From positions 1-60,627 of the forward strand of contig CAMVAJ010000006.1 in the NCBI GenBank assembly GCA_947165425.1: DNA of 60,627 nt. The letters run 5' to 3'. The notes under the pieces are model-generated. The model was not told where the DNA came from. It worked only from the letters and a program-made list of their open reading frames with translations, and searched no databases. This stretch comes from an uncultured Clostridia bacterium. Lineage in GTDB: Bacteria; Bacillota; Clostridia; Christensenellales; Aristaeellaceae. This document shows, piece by piece, positions 6,238-15,143 of the stretch. Every line of letters begins with the position of its first letter. Position 1 is the first letter of the stretch. Position numbers and translations under genes: made by a program.

Positions 6238-9165
6238 ATGCAGCGCCCTGGTCTGCGAAAGTTTCTGTTTGCGGCGCTTCTTTTGGCTTTGCCGCTGATC
6301 CTGGCGGTCTTTGCCTTTGCGCTTCCGCCGCAGTATGACGAGACTTATCTTGGCGGGCTTGCGGACAAAATGGAGGCGCTGCGGGCCGCGGAAGGGCCGC
6401 GGATTGTGCTGGCCGGGGGCAGCGGGGCCGCGTTTGCCGTGCGCAGCGATCTCCTGGAGCAGGAGTTCTCGGGCCGCCGCGTGGTGAATCTGGGGATGTA
6501 TGCGGGACTGGGCAGCGCCGTGCCCCTGGAGATCGCAGAGCGGGAGCTTCGGGAAGGCGATATTGTCCTGTTCCTGCCGGAGATGAGCGCGCAGACCCTC
6601 TCCCTGTTCTTTGGCGGCGAGGCCATGTGGCAGGCGGCGGACGGGCACTGGGATCTGCTGCTCCCGCTGAATGGATCCCGCCGGAAGGTCCTGCTGGGGT
6701 GCTTTCCGTACTTTGCGGCAAAGAAGGCGGCCTGCTTCTTCCGCGGGGACAAGCCCATGGGCGACGGTATTTACACCCGGGCATCCTTCAATGCCCATGG
6801 TGACATCGACAGCGATCTGCGGCAGCACAATACCATGCCCGGCGGTTACGACCCGGATCAGCCGGTGGATTTTACCGCGCTGAATCCTGCGGAGGACTTT
6901 GTTGATTTCGTGAACGCCTGCGCCCGGCGCTGCGAGGAGAAGGGCGTGCGGTTCTTCTTTGCCTTCGCGCCGGTGAACAGTGCGGCGGCGGATGCCTCCG
7001 GCGGCGCGGCCTTCACGGAACGGCTGGGGCAGCGCCTGAACTGCCCGGTACTGGGCAGCGCCGATGGATGCCTGATGGAGCCCGGCTGGTTTTTCGACAC
7101 CAACTTCCACCTGAACAGCGCCGGGGCCGCAGTCTATACCGCGAAGCTGACGGTGTGGCTCAAGGCCGCATTGGGCCTGCCGCCGGAGACCGCCATCGTC
7201 CTGCCGGAGATGCCCTCCGAAGGGGCAGAAGCCGTCTTCTTCCGGGGAGATGACACGGACAGCGCGCTCTTCCTGTACGAGGAAAGGGAGGGCGGGCTGT
7301 GGGTGACAGGCCTTCGTCCGGAGGGAATGGAACGGAAAAGCCTGATTCTCCCCACCACAGCGGAGGGCAAGCCGGTGCTGGGCTTCGACGCGGCTGTCTT
7401 TGCCTGGAACACGAGCCTGGAAACCCTGTCCCTCCAGGCGAATCTCCGCCATATCCCGGACGGCGCCTTCGCGGGCTGCGCCGGCCTGCGGGAGGTTCGG
7501 CTGCCGGACGTCGCGCCCTCTGCCTGCACGGTGGGACAGGATCTGCTCCGGGGAACGGACGCGTGGATTGTGGTGAATCCGGAGCGCCTCGCCGCCTACA
7601 TGACGGATTACTTCTGGTCGATGCACGCCCCCCGCATCCGCGCCGGCACGGCGGACACAGCGCCGACCCCCGTGCAAACAGCGGCTCCCGCTGCGGCCGG
7701 CGTGCGATATGACGGCAACGGCGGTCTCCTGACCGATGGCACGGGCGCCGCTTTCACGGAACTGCCCATCGCGGAAACCCATCTGCGCCAAAATACCCCG
7801 GACGCCCTGCGCTTCACCCGGCCGGGCCATGTGCTGGCGGGCTGGAACACCCGGCCGGACGGCAGCGGCACGGAGACCGGCCCCGGCTGGCGGCTTGCGG
7901 CCCAGCCCGGCATGACGCTCTATGCGCACTGGCTGGCGGAAACCCCGGAGGACCGTTTCACCTGGGAGGAGCGGGACGGGGAGGCCTGGGTCACCGGCTG
8001 GACGGGCGAGGAGCCGGTCTGCGTCCTGCCCGCAAGCCTCGGGGGCCTGCCCCTGCGGGGAATCCACAGCGGCGCCTTCCGGGACGCCCTGCTTGACACG
8101 GTGGCGGTGTCCCCCGGGGTGAGAGAAATCGAGCCGGAGGCCTTCGCAGGCTGTGCGCTGCGCACGCTGTATCTTTTCGACAGCTTGGAGACCGTGTCCG
8201 ACGCCGCCTTCACCGGCTGCGGCGAGCTGCGGGAACTGCGGATCGGGGCCGCCTCTCCCCCGGTATACAGCATCAGCTACTACGCCACCTTCGCCGACAA
8301 ATACGACCGGCTCCTGAGCCTTCGCGGCGGGAAAAAGCTGGTGCTGTTCTCCGGCTCCTCCACCCGTTATGGTTATGACAGCGCCGCCCTGGAGCGGAAT
8401 TTCCCGGAATACCGGGTGGTGAACATGGGCGTCTACGCCTACACCAACGCCCTGCCCCAGATGGAGCTCATCCTCCGGGAGATGGAAGCGGGGGACGTGC
8501 TGCTCCATGCCCCGGAATTCGACTGCCTGAACTTCCAGGCCTGCGAGAACAATCTGCTGGACTTCCACTTCTGGGCCATGATGGAGGCCGATTACGGCTG
8601 CGCTTCCCTGCTGGATCTGCGGGATTACAGCCGGGTGTTCGACAGCCTGCAGCAGTATCTCACGATCCGCCGGAGCCTCCCTGGCCGTTCTTACACCGAG
8701 ACCCCCAACGGCTACGATGACGACGGGAACTTCATGAACATGCCCACCTACAATGAGTACGGGGACATCATCACCCTCCGGGCCAACAACAAGGTGGACA
8801 TCATGCTGAAATACGTCCGGGCGGACTACACCCCGGCGTCCTTCCCCGCAGCGCGGCTGGAGAGCCTCAACCGGGAGTACCGGCGCTTCCTGGACAGGGG
8901 TGTCCGGTTGCTCTTCACCTATACGCCCCGGAACCGCTCCTCCACCACGGAAGAGAGCACCCCGGAAAACCGTGCGGCCCTCCACCGCCTGCTGAAGGAG
9001 AGCCTCTGCGTGCCGGTGATCTCGAATATTGAGGATTCGCTGATGTCCGGCGAGTTCTTCTTCGTGATCGACAGCCACCTGAGCAACGAAGGCGTACGGC
9101 TCCACACCCTGCAGATCATCGAGGACCTGAAGCCGTGGCTGAATGGCGGCGCACAGGGAACTTGA
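6238..9165 (+). CDS. Exported SGNH-LRR-Flg_new-LRR-SGNH protein
   Basis: This 975-residue protein starts after GGAAGGAGG and has one N-terminal hydrophobic segment (about 10-30), so it is membrane-anchored or exported. Residues ~50-310 resemble an SGNH/AlgX-DltD-like fold: a GGSGAAF block near 60 and DTNFHLN (D-x-x-H-type) near 290. Next come a BspA-type leucine-rich segment (ILPTTAEGKPV, about 370-430), a Listeria-Bacteroides Flg_new repeat (VRYDGNGG...LYAHW, about 485-565) and a second BspA-type segment (600-670). A second SGNH-like domain begins at LFSGSSTRYGYD (about 705) and ends with FFVIDSHLS (about 945). Two SGNH domains flanking adhesion-type repeats is an uncommon arrangement. Acyl transfer to or removal from surface glycans is a plausible role, but unproven. 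Confidence 0.7.
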   Translation: MQRPGLRKFLFAALLLALPLILAVFAFALPPQYDETYLGGLADKMEALRAAEGPRIVLAGGSGAAFAVRSDLLEQEFSGRRVVNLGMYAGLGSAVPLEIAERELREGDIVLFLPEMSAQTLSLFFGGEAMWQAADGHWDLLLPLNGSRRKVLLGCFPYFAAKKAACFFRGDKPMGDGIYTRASFNAHGDIDSDLRQHNTMPGGYDPDQPVDFTALNPAEDFVDFVNACARRCEEKGVRFFFAFAPVNSAAADASGGAAFTERLGQRLNCPVLGSADGCLMEPGWFFDTNFHLNSAGAAVYTAKLTVWLKAALGLPPETAIVLPEMPSEGAEAVFFRGDDTDSALFLYEEREGGLWVTGLRPEGMERKSLILPTTAEGKPVLGFDAAVFAWNTSLETLSLQANLRHIPDGAFAGCAGLREVRLPDVAPSACTVGQDLLRGTDAWIVVNPERLAAYMTDYFWSMHAPRIRAGTADTAPTPVQTAAPAAAGVRYDGNGGLLTDGTGAAFTELPIAETHLRQNTPDALRFTRPGHVLAGWNTRPDGSGTETGPGWRLAAQPGMTLYAHWLAETPEDRFTWEERDGEAWVTGWTGEEPVCVLPASLGGLPLRGIHSGAFRDALLDTVAVSPGVREIEPEAFAGCALRTLYLFDSLETVSDAAFTGCGELRELRIGAASPPVYSISYYATFADKYDRLLSLRGGKKLVLFSGSSTRYGYDSAALERNFPEYRVVNMGVYAYTNALPQMELILREMEAGDVLLHAPEFDCLNFQACENNLLDFHFWAMMEADYGCASLLDLRDYSRVFDSLQQYLTIRRSLPGRSYTETPNGYDDDGNFMNMPTYNEYGDIITLRANNKVDIMLKYVRADYTPASFPAARLESLNREYRRFLDRGVRLLFTYTPRNRSSTTEESTPENRAALHRLLKESLCVPVISNIEDSLMSGEFFFVIDSHLSNEGVRLHTLQIIEDLKPWLNGGAQGT

Positions 9166-9189
9166 TTATTCTTGAAATCATCCTATAAT
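9162..9189 (+). promoter_or_regulatory. Promoter of two-component system A
   Basis: TTGATT (9162-9167), 16 bases, TATAAT (9184-9189). It overlaps the stop codon of the preceding gene and lies 24 bases before the regulator start. Confidence 0.7.
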
Positions 9190-9212
9190 ATCCTCAGCGA
9201 GGTGAAATACGC

Positions 9213-9911
9213 ATGTACAGGATCGCAATCGTGGAGGATCAGGCCGGCGATGAGCGGCGGCTGGTATCCCTTCTGGAGCAGTATGCACGGGAGGAAAACC
9301 AGCAGTTTTCGCTGACCGTTTTTCACAGCGCGATGGCCTTCCTGGAAGGCTACACCCACCGCTTTGAGCTGGTCTTCATGGACATCCGGCTTCCCGGTCT
9401 GGACGGCATGGAGGCCGCCCATGAGCTCCGGCGTCTGGACCACGCCGTGGCGCTGGTTTTCCTCACCAGCCTGGCCCAGTATGCAGTGGAAAGCTATGAG
9501 GTGGACGCGGCGGACTACATCCTCAAGCCGGTCACGGCCGCGGCCCTGCGGCTGAAGCTCCCCCGCATTCTGGCGCGCTGCAGCCAGGCCCAGGCGGAGG
9601 TGGTGATCCGCAGCGAGGAGGGCACCCTGCGGCTGAAGGCCAATGAACTGAGGTTTGTGGAAATCTACGACCATCATATCCATTTTGATACCGCGGGCGG
9701 CATTCGCCGGGCCTACGGAACGCTGAAAGAGATTGAGCGAGCGCTGCCGGACGGCTTCTTCCGCGTCAACAACCAGACCATCGTCAACCTGGGCTGTGTG
9801 ACCCGGGTGGAGGGCGAGAGCGTGACAGTGGCCGGACGGACCTTTCCCATCAGCCGCGGACGGCGCAAGGAGTTCCTCTCGGCCCTGAATCTGTCCGGGC
9901 TGAATAACTGA
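9213..9911 (+). CDS. LytTR-family response regulator A (AgrA-type)
   Basis: Transcription regulator of 232 residues. The receiver domain (1-120) has acidic pocket residues in IVED, the phosphoacceptor D57 in FMDIRLPG, the conserved F-L-T-S strand and the lysine in ILKP. The LytTR DNA-binding domain (about 135-232) carries the typical NNQTIVNL and ISRGRR segments. LytTR regulators bind paired direct repeats about one or two helical turns apart, and such repeats occur before the GH3 gene downstream (11273-11304). It is followed after 13 bases by its kinase gene. Close paralogue of the regulator at 22809, with D57 at the same position. Confidence 0.93.
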   Translation: MYRIAIVEDQAGDERRLVSLLEQYAREENQQFSLTVFHSAMAFLEGYTHRFELVFMDIRLPGLDGMEAAHELRRLDHAVALVFLTSLAQYAVESYEVDAADYILKPVTAAALRLKLPRILARCSQAQAEVVIRSEEGTLRLKANELRFVEIYDHHIHFDTAGGIRRAYGTLKEIERALPDGFFRVNNQTIVNLGCVTRVEGESVTVAGRTFPISRGRRKEFLSALNLSGLNN

Positions 9912-9924
9912 GGAGGCGATCAGA

Positions 9925-11232
9925 GTGCTGTGGAGAGCTGTGCTGGAATCCCTGCGGGATGATCTGCTCATCACGCTCTCGGTGGGGGTGGGCTGCCTGA
10001 TCGCCGCGCTGTGCATTGAACCGAGGCGGCATTTCGCGCTGCGGGCGGCCGGCAGTTTTGCGGTGGCCTTCGCCTGGATGACCGCAACCCAGCTGTGGAT
10101 ACTGACTCGCTCCGTCGACTTCCTGACCATGGGGCTGATCCGCTACAGCGTGCTGTTTGTTCTGTATGGCCTCTCGGTGGCGTTCATGTGCAAGGCCGGG
10201 TTCCGGCAGTGCCTCTTTGCGGTCACAGTGGCCTACTCCATCCAGAACGGGTGTGAGCGGCTGTTTGAGATTTTGCGGGATGCCGGCGTCAGCATGTCTG
10301 TCTGGCTGGACCGCGTTTGCCTGGGCCTGCTGATGGCAGGCGTCCTGTGGATCTACTACTGGGTGCTGGTCAGGAATCCCAGAGGCCGGGCCAGGCTGGA
10401 CTTCTCGGATCTGAACACATCCGTCATGCTCTTCATGGGTGTGGGCGTGCTGGCGGTCTCGGTGGCGCTGGACCTGGTGGTCCGCAACTATTCCGAGAAC
10501 GGCGGGATGGGACTGAGCATCTGCCACGACATCATGAGTGCCCTCTTCTCCTTCCTGGCCATCGTGGTGTGCATGAGCCACCTGCGGGAGAGCGAGAGTG
10601 AGCGCAGAGCGGCGATCGCCTCCCAGCTGCTCTACAGCGAGCGTCGGCGCTACGAGCGGGAGAAGCAGATCCACGACGCCATCAACATCAAGTGCCACGA
10701 CATCCGCCATCAGATCGCCGCCCTGGGCGAGGCGGGGCACCGAGCCGAGCTGCAGAAGATCGATCCGCTGATCAACATCTACGACACCTCGATCCGCACC
10801 CGGAACGCTGCCCTGGATGTGGTGCTCAGCGGCAAGGCCCTGGCCAGCAGCAGCCAGGGGATCACCCTGACCTGCCTGGCGGACGGGCGGCGCATGGGCT
10901 TCATGGAGGACAGCGACATCTACGCCCTCTTCGGCAACATCCTGGACAACGCCATCGAGGCGGCGCAGGCCATGGACGACCCGGAGAAGCGGATCATCTC
11001 CCTGAACGTCTCCACCCGGGACGACCTGCTGCTCATCGAATGCCAGAATTTCTGCACCGATCACCTGACCATGAAGGACGGCCTGCCCGAGACCACCAAG
11101 GAAAACAAGGATTATCATGGCTACGGCACCCGTTCCATCCGCATGCTGACGGAGAAGTACGGCGGCGACCTGAACATTTGCGCGGAGGACGGCGTCTTCC
11201 ACCTCTCCATCCTGCTGCCGATCCCGGCCTGA
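9925..11232 (+). CDS. AgrC-like sensor histidine kinase A
   Basis: Membrane kinase of 435 residues. It starts at GTG 9925, shortly after GAGGAGG. The N-terminal ~220 residues contain about six hydrophobic segments. They are followed by a short coiled linker, a dimerisation helix with CHDIRHQ (His258 or His262 is the probable phosphoacceptor), and a GHKL ATPase with NILDNAIEAA (N box) and a GYGTRSI glycine box. No large extracellular sensor loop is evident, as in peptide-sensing AgrC kinases. No agrB- or agrD-like gene occurs in the window, so the signal is unknown. Confidence 0.92.
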   Translation: MLWRAVLESLRDDLLITLSVGVGCLIAALCIEPRRHFALRAAGSFAVAFAWMTATQLWILTRSVDFLTMGLIRYSVLFVLYGLSVAFMCKAGFRQCLFAVTVAYSIQNGCERLFEILRDAGVSMSVWLDRVCLGLLMAGVLWIYYWVLVRNPRGRARLDFSDLNTSVMLFMGVGVLAVSVALDLVVRNYSENGGMGLSICHDIMSALFSFLAIVVCMSHLRESESERRAAIASQLLYSERRRYEREKQIHDAINIKCHDIRHQIAALGEAGHRAELQKIDPLINIYDTSIRTRNAALDVVLSGKALASSSQGITLTCLADGRRMGFMEDSDIYALFGNILDNAIEAAQAMDDPEKRIISLNVSTRDDLLLIECQNFCTDHLTMKDGLPETTKENKDYHGYGTRSIRMLTEKYGGDLNICAEDGVFHLSILLPIPA

Positions 11233-11239
11233 GCGCCGT

Positions 11240-11264
11240 ATGCTCCCTGCGGGGAGCATTTTTT
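11240..11264 (+). terminator. Intrinsic terminator after kinase A
   Basis: Perfect stem ATGCTCCC / GGGAGCAT with a TGCG loop, followed by a run of T. It separates the two-component operon from the GH3 operon. Confidence 0.9.
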
Positions 11265-11272
11265 CGTCTGAT

Positions 11273-11339
11273 GCAAAAAAAGTGGTGAAAACAGCAAAAG
11301 AAGTTATCTGGGGGAACTTGCCTGAAATGCCTGTATAAT
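11273..11339 (+). promoter_or_regulatory. Candidate LytTR-controlled promoter of GH3 operon A
   Basis: GCAAAAAAAGT (11273-11283) is repeated as GCAAAAGAAGT (11294-11304), a 21-bp period. A TATAAT -10 lies at 11334-11339, 40 bases after the start of the second repeat. No -35 hexamer occurs at the proper distance: TTGCCT at 11318 is only 10 bases from the -10. This suits an activator-dependent promoter. The ~117-nt leader that follows contains a weak CCGTC/GACGG stem with a T6 run (11404-11433), a possible attenuator. Confidence 0.65.
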
Positions 11340-11462
11340 GGTCATGTCATCAATGGGCGGTATCTTTTCAGATCGGACAAATCCCGCCATCTTCAGTGCC
11401 TTGCCGTCTGAACGCGGACGGTTGCGATTTTTTCATCTGACCCAAAGAAAGGAAGAGAGAAC

Positions 11463-14400
11463 ATGTCAAAGACCTTCAGGAAACTTGCTTCCCTGATCCT
11501 TGCGCTGTGCATGCTGCTGAGCTGCATGCCGGCGGTAGCCGGCACCATGTCCGGCGACATGGAGGCCAAGGGACACTTCTACGCCGACTACGTCACCCTG
11601 GACGAGGCGATGGAGGCCGGCAACCGGCTGCACATCACCATGACCCAGGAGGGCCAGGTGCTGCTGAAGAATGAAAACGGCGCCCTGCCCCTGGCCGCCG
11701 ATGAGCGGGACATCACCTTCCTCGGCATCGCGTCCGTGGACTACAACCGCGCGGGCGGCGGCTCCGGCGCGACCCGGGGCACCAAGTATGCCCTGGACTG
11801 GTTCACCGGGTTTGAGCAGGAAGGCTTCCACATCAACCCCAAGACCAAGTCCCTCTACGAAAACCTGTTCGTGGTGCTGGGCGGCGCGCATGAGACCAAC
11901 GACTCCGGCAAGCTGCTGGAGCCCGGCATGAGCTACTACAGCAAGTCCGTCACCGCGACCTTCAAGGCGTACAACGACGTGGCCGTGGTGTGCATCAGCC
12001 GCTTCGGCCGGGAGAATATGGACACGAAGACCAACAGCGTCGATGGCCATGCCGATCCCAATGACCACTACCTCCAGCTGGACGACAACGAGCATGAGCT
12101 GATCAAGCTGGCCAAGGCCAACTTCAAGAAGGTCGTGGTCATGATCAACTCCTCCATGATCATGCAGATTCCCGAGCTGAACGCTCCGGTGGACACCGAG
12201 TACGGCGTGGACGCCATCCTGTGGGTGGGCGGCATCGGCGACCAGGGCACCAAGGTCGCGGCCCAGATCCTGAAGGGTGACGTGAATCCCTCCGGCCATA
12301 CCCCCGACATCTGGCCGGCGGACTTCCACAAGGATCCCTCCTTCACCAATTTCTCCGACATGAGCCAGAACATCGACGAGAACGGTGACCGGATGACCTC
12401 CTGGCTCACCGCGCCCGACGGCTCCTCCACCGTCTTCTCCGACGTGGAGTTCCGCGAGGGCATCTACATGGGTTACCGCTACTACGAGACGAAGGCCGAC
12501 GACATGAATGCAGCCGAGGCCGGCAGCGGCGACGCCTGGTACGCTGAGAACGTGCTCTATCCCTTCGGCTACGGCCTGTCCTACACCACCTTCGAGTGGG
12601 AGCTGGCCGGCACCTCCGACAAGGCCATCACCGATCCCGCGCAGAAGATCTGCGTGCAGGTGAAGGTCACCAACACCGGCGCTGTCGCCGGCAAGGACGT
12701 CGTCGAGCTGTACGCGACCACGCCCTACATCACCGGCGAGATTGAGAAGGCCTCCGCTGTGCTGGTGGGCTATGCCAAGACCAAGATGCTCAAGCCCGGC
12801 GAGTCCGACACGGTGACCATCGAGTTCACCGCGCAGGATATGGCTTCCTTCGACTGGAACGACGCCAACAAGAACGGCTTCGAAGGCTATGAGCTGGACG
12901 CCGGCGATTATGTCATCTCCGCCCGCCGCAACAGCCATGACTGCGTGCTGGCCGAGACCTTCACCGCCGCGGAAAACATCCAGTGCAAATATGACCTGGT
13001 GACCGGCGCTGAGATCAAGCCGGTGTTCGTGGATGACTTCGACACTACCCGCGAGGACCTGCTGGAGAACATGATCTCCCGTGCCACCGGCCTCGAGCAG
13101 CCCAAGGCCCAGACCGCCGAAGAGCGCGTGCTGGAAGACTGGGAGTATGAGGTCCTGATGTCCGAAGAGACCTACAAGCCCTACCGCGACGAGGAAGGCC
13201 AGCCCTGGTACGTGGCGGAAGTGCCTGCCGAGTGGACCCAGGGCGCCGAGACCGACGTAACCCTGGCCGAGCTGGCCGGCCTGCCCTACACCGAGCCCAC
13301 TGTGGTGGACGGCATTGCCACCATCGCCACCGACGAGGCCTCCCTCAAGTGGGAGTCCTACATGAACAGCCTCTCCTGGGATGACCTGGTGAACCTGTTC
13401 CTGGGCTCTGACGGCGGCCAGGACGGCCCCGTGCAGTTCGGCGGCACCTGCTGGGCCTCCACCCCCATCGCGGCGGCCACCTGGAACATTGATCTGCTGA
13501 CCGAGCAGGGCATCATGTATGGCAACCAGGCGCTGCTACAGGGCCGCTTCGCTTGGCGCGGCCCGGGCACCAACATCCACCGCTCCCCCTTCAACGGCCG
13601 TGTGTTCGAGTACTACTCCGAGGATCCCTTCCTGACGGCCTCCATGGCGGCTGTCATCTGCGCCGGTGCCCAGAGCAAGGGTGTCTCCTGCTTCGCCAAG
13701 CACATGTTCGCCAACGTGCAGGAGCACAACCGCGCTGACTACGGCGGCGTCTGCACCTTCGCCACCGAGCAGACCTTCCGTGAGATCTACATGCGCTCCT
13801 TCGAATGGATGGTCAAGTATGGCCACACCAACGGCATGATGACCTCCTTCAACCGCATCGGCTATGTGGTCAACTCCAATAACTGGGTCGTGCATGAGGA
13901 CGTGCTCCGCAAGGAGTGGGGCTTCCAGGGCGCCACGGTCAATGACGCCTGGGCCAAGGACTTCTCCTCCGCCGACCTGATGATCCGCGCCGGCGACGAC
14001 ACCTTCATGTCCGGCGACGCTTCCTTCACCAAGACCTACCTGACCATCGGCGAGTGGGACGCCTCCCTGCGCGACGGCAAGGGCGACGTGCTGGTGCCCA
14101 CCGAGGACGGCGACGGCACCTTCGAGTCCACCACCCACTACTTCGCGATGCGCAAGTCCGCGCAGCGCACCCAGATGGCAAAGGTCAACAGCAACCAGTA
14201 CAAGAACTTCGCCACCGACTACGCCCTGACGGCCACCGTGTACTACGGCGTGGGCAACGCGGCGCAGATCGAGTGCGAGGACACCTCCGACTTCAGCGTC
14301 ACCCTGTGCGAGGGCCAGGAGCTGCCCCTGGGCCTGAGCGCCAGCGGCTTCGTGGTGAGCTATGAGCAGCCCATCCTGGGCCAGTATCAGCCCGGCGATC

Positions 14401-15047
14401 CCGAGTACAAGCAGGGCTGGGGCGTGGACAACAACATCTACGGCGAGTATGCGCCGCAGGGCACCTACACCGTGCTGGTGGACATGGACTGCGACGGCTA
14501 CATTAAGGTGAGCAATGTCACCCTGACCATCAACGTGGTCTCCCCCTATCAGGTCAACGGACAGATCATCGCCGGCAAGGATGGCGCTGATCCCGAGGTG
14601 CACGTGAAGGCCGGCGAGGATGTCATCATCGACACCAGGCCCTTCGCCTACCAGGCTTTCCTCTCCACTGCCGGCATGGGCAAGGAGATCACCAACTGGT
14701 ACATCAAGAACGGCGCCCGCTATCTGCGCAACGAAGAGAAGACCCACGCCGACGGCCCCACCATCGACATCTCCGAGGCTGAGGAAAAGCATGAGGTCAC
14801 CTTCGCTGTGGAGGGTGCCGACGGCATCGAGGTCGAGTACCTCACCGGCACCGCCTACGGCCTGCGCACCAACAAGCCCTTCACCGTGAACACCGGCATC
14901 AAGCTGGTCGCGCCCGCTCCCGGCACCTATAACCTCGTGATTACCCAGAATGTGCCCTGGGCGCCCGCGATTGCCGGCATCTGGCTGATGCCCGCCATGG
15001 GCGGTGAAGAGACCTTCACCCAGGCCATCACCCTGGTGGTTGAGTAA
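11463..15047 (+). CDS. Secreted domain-swapped GH3 glycosidase A1
   Basis: Predicted beta-glycosidase of family GH3, 1194 residues, with a signal peptide ending near AVAG (residue 27). The domain order is swapped relative to most GH3 enzymes. The alpha/beta sandwich comes first (VLLKNENGALPL near 67; acid/base candidate E184 in GRENMD; NPSGHTPDIW; YPFGYGLSYTTFEW), then an Fn3-like domain (~395-500). The TIM-barrel half (~625-900) contains GPGTNIHRSP, the KH...N..E..R block and nucleophile candidate D828 in VNDAW. About 250 extra C-terminal beta-rich residues may bind carbohydrate or the wall. First gene of operon A. Substrate unknown; swapped order is known in Butyrivibrio and Ruminococcus beta-glucosidases. 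Confidence 0.9.
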   Translation: MSKTFRKLASLILALCMLLSCMPAVAGTMSGDMEAKGHFYADYVTLDEAMEAGNRLHITMTQEGQVLLKNENGALPLAADERDITFLGIASVDYNRAGGGSGATRGTKYALDWFTGFEQEGFHINPKTKSLYENLFVVLGGAHETNDSGKLLEPGMSYYSKSVTATFKAYNDVAVVCISRFGRENMDTKTNSVDGHADPNDHYLQLDDNEHELIKLAKANFKKVVVMINSSMIMQIPELNAPVDTEYGVDAILWVGGIGDQGTKVAAQILKGDVNPSGHTPDIWPADFHKDPSFTNFSDMSQNIDENGDRMTSWLTAPDGSSTVFSDVEFREGIYMGYRYYETKADDMNAAEAGSGDAWYAENVLYPFGYGLSYTTFEWELAGTSDKAITDPAQKICVQVKVTNTGAVAGKDVVELYATTPYITGEIEKASAVLVGYAKTKMLKPGESDTVTIEFTAQDMASFDWNDANKNGFEGYELDAGDYVISARRNSHDCVLAETFTAAENIQCKYDLVTGAEIKPVFVDDFDTTREDLLENMISRATGLEQPKAQTAEERVLEDWEYEVLMSEETYKPYRDEEGQPWYVAEVPAEWTQGAETDVTLAELAGLPYTEPTVVDGIATIATDEASLKWESYMNSLSWDDLVNLFLGSDGGQDGPVQFGGTCWASTPIAAATWNIDLLTEQGIMYGNQALLQGRFAWRGPGTNIHRSPFNGRVFEYYSEDPFLTASMAAVICAGAQSKGVSCFAKHMFANVQEHNRADYGGVCTFATEQTFREIYMRSFEWMVKYGHTNGMMTSFNRIGYVVNSNNWVVHEDVLRKEWGFQGATVNDAWAKDFSSADLMIRAGDDTFMSGDASFTKTYLTIGEWDASLRDGKGDVLVPTEDGDGTFESTTHYFAMRKSAQRTQMAKVNSNQYKNFATDYALTATVYYGVGNAAQIECEDTSDFSVTLCEGQELPLGLSASGFVVSYEQPILGQYQPGDPEYKQGWGVDNNIYGEYAPQGTYTVLVDMDCDGYIKVSNVTLTINVVSPYQVNGQIIAGKDGADPEVHVKAGEDVIIDTRPFAYQAFLSTAGMGKEITNWYIKNGARYLRNEEKTHADGPTIDISEAEEKHEVTFAVEGADGIEVEYLTGTAYGLRTNKPFTVNTGIKLVAPAPGTYNLVITQNVPWAPAIAGIWLMPAMGGEETFTQAITLVVE

Positions 15048-15071
15048 GCGTTCTTCCCCCTGTAACCCCCT

Positions 15072-15101
15072 GGGCTCCGGCTGGCTGTCCGGCCGGAGCC
15101 C
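15072..15101 (+). terminator. Hairpin between GH3 A1 and the binding protein gene
   Basis: GGGCTCCGGC (15072-15081) pairs with GCCGGAGCCC (15092-15101). There is no T run, so it is more likely an mRNA-stability or partial-termination element than a full terminator. A hairpin sharing GGCTCCGGC sits at the same place in module B. Confidence 0.6.
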
Positions 15102-15143
15102 CTTCCCGTCCCTGTCTCTTCTGAACATAAGGAGGAACCATTG

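Noticed and set aside
4519-9105. Long minus-strand open frame (about 1500 codons) across the recombinase and SGNH genes
   Set aside because: It is antisense to two well-supported genes, has His/Gly/Val-rich noise composition and no domain. Such frames are typical shadows in GC-rich coding DNA.
11318-11339. TTGCCT as a -35 for the GH3 operon A promoter
   Set aside because: Only 10 bases separate it from the TATAAT, too short for a normal promoter; the direct repeats upstream explain activation better.
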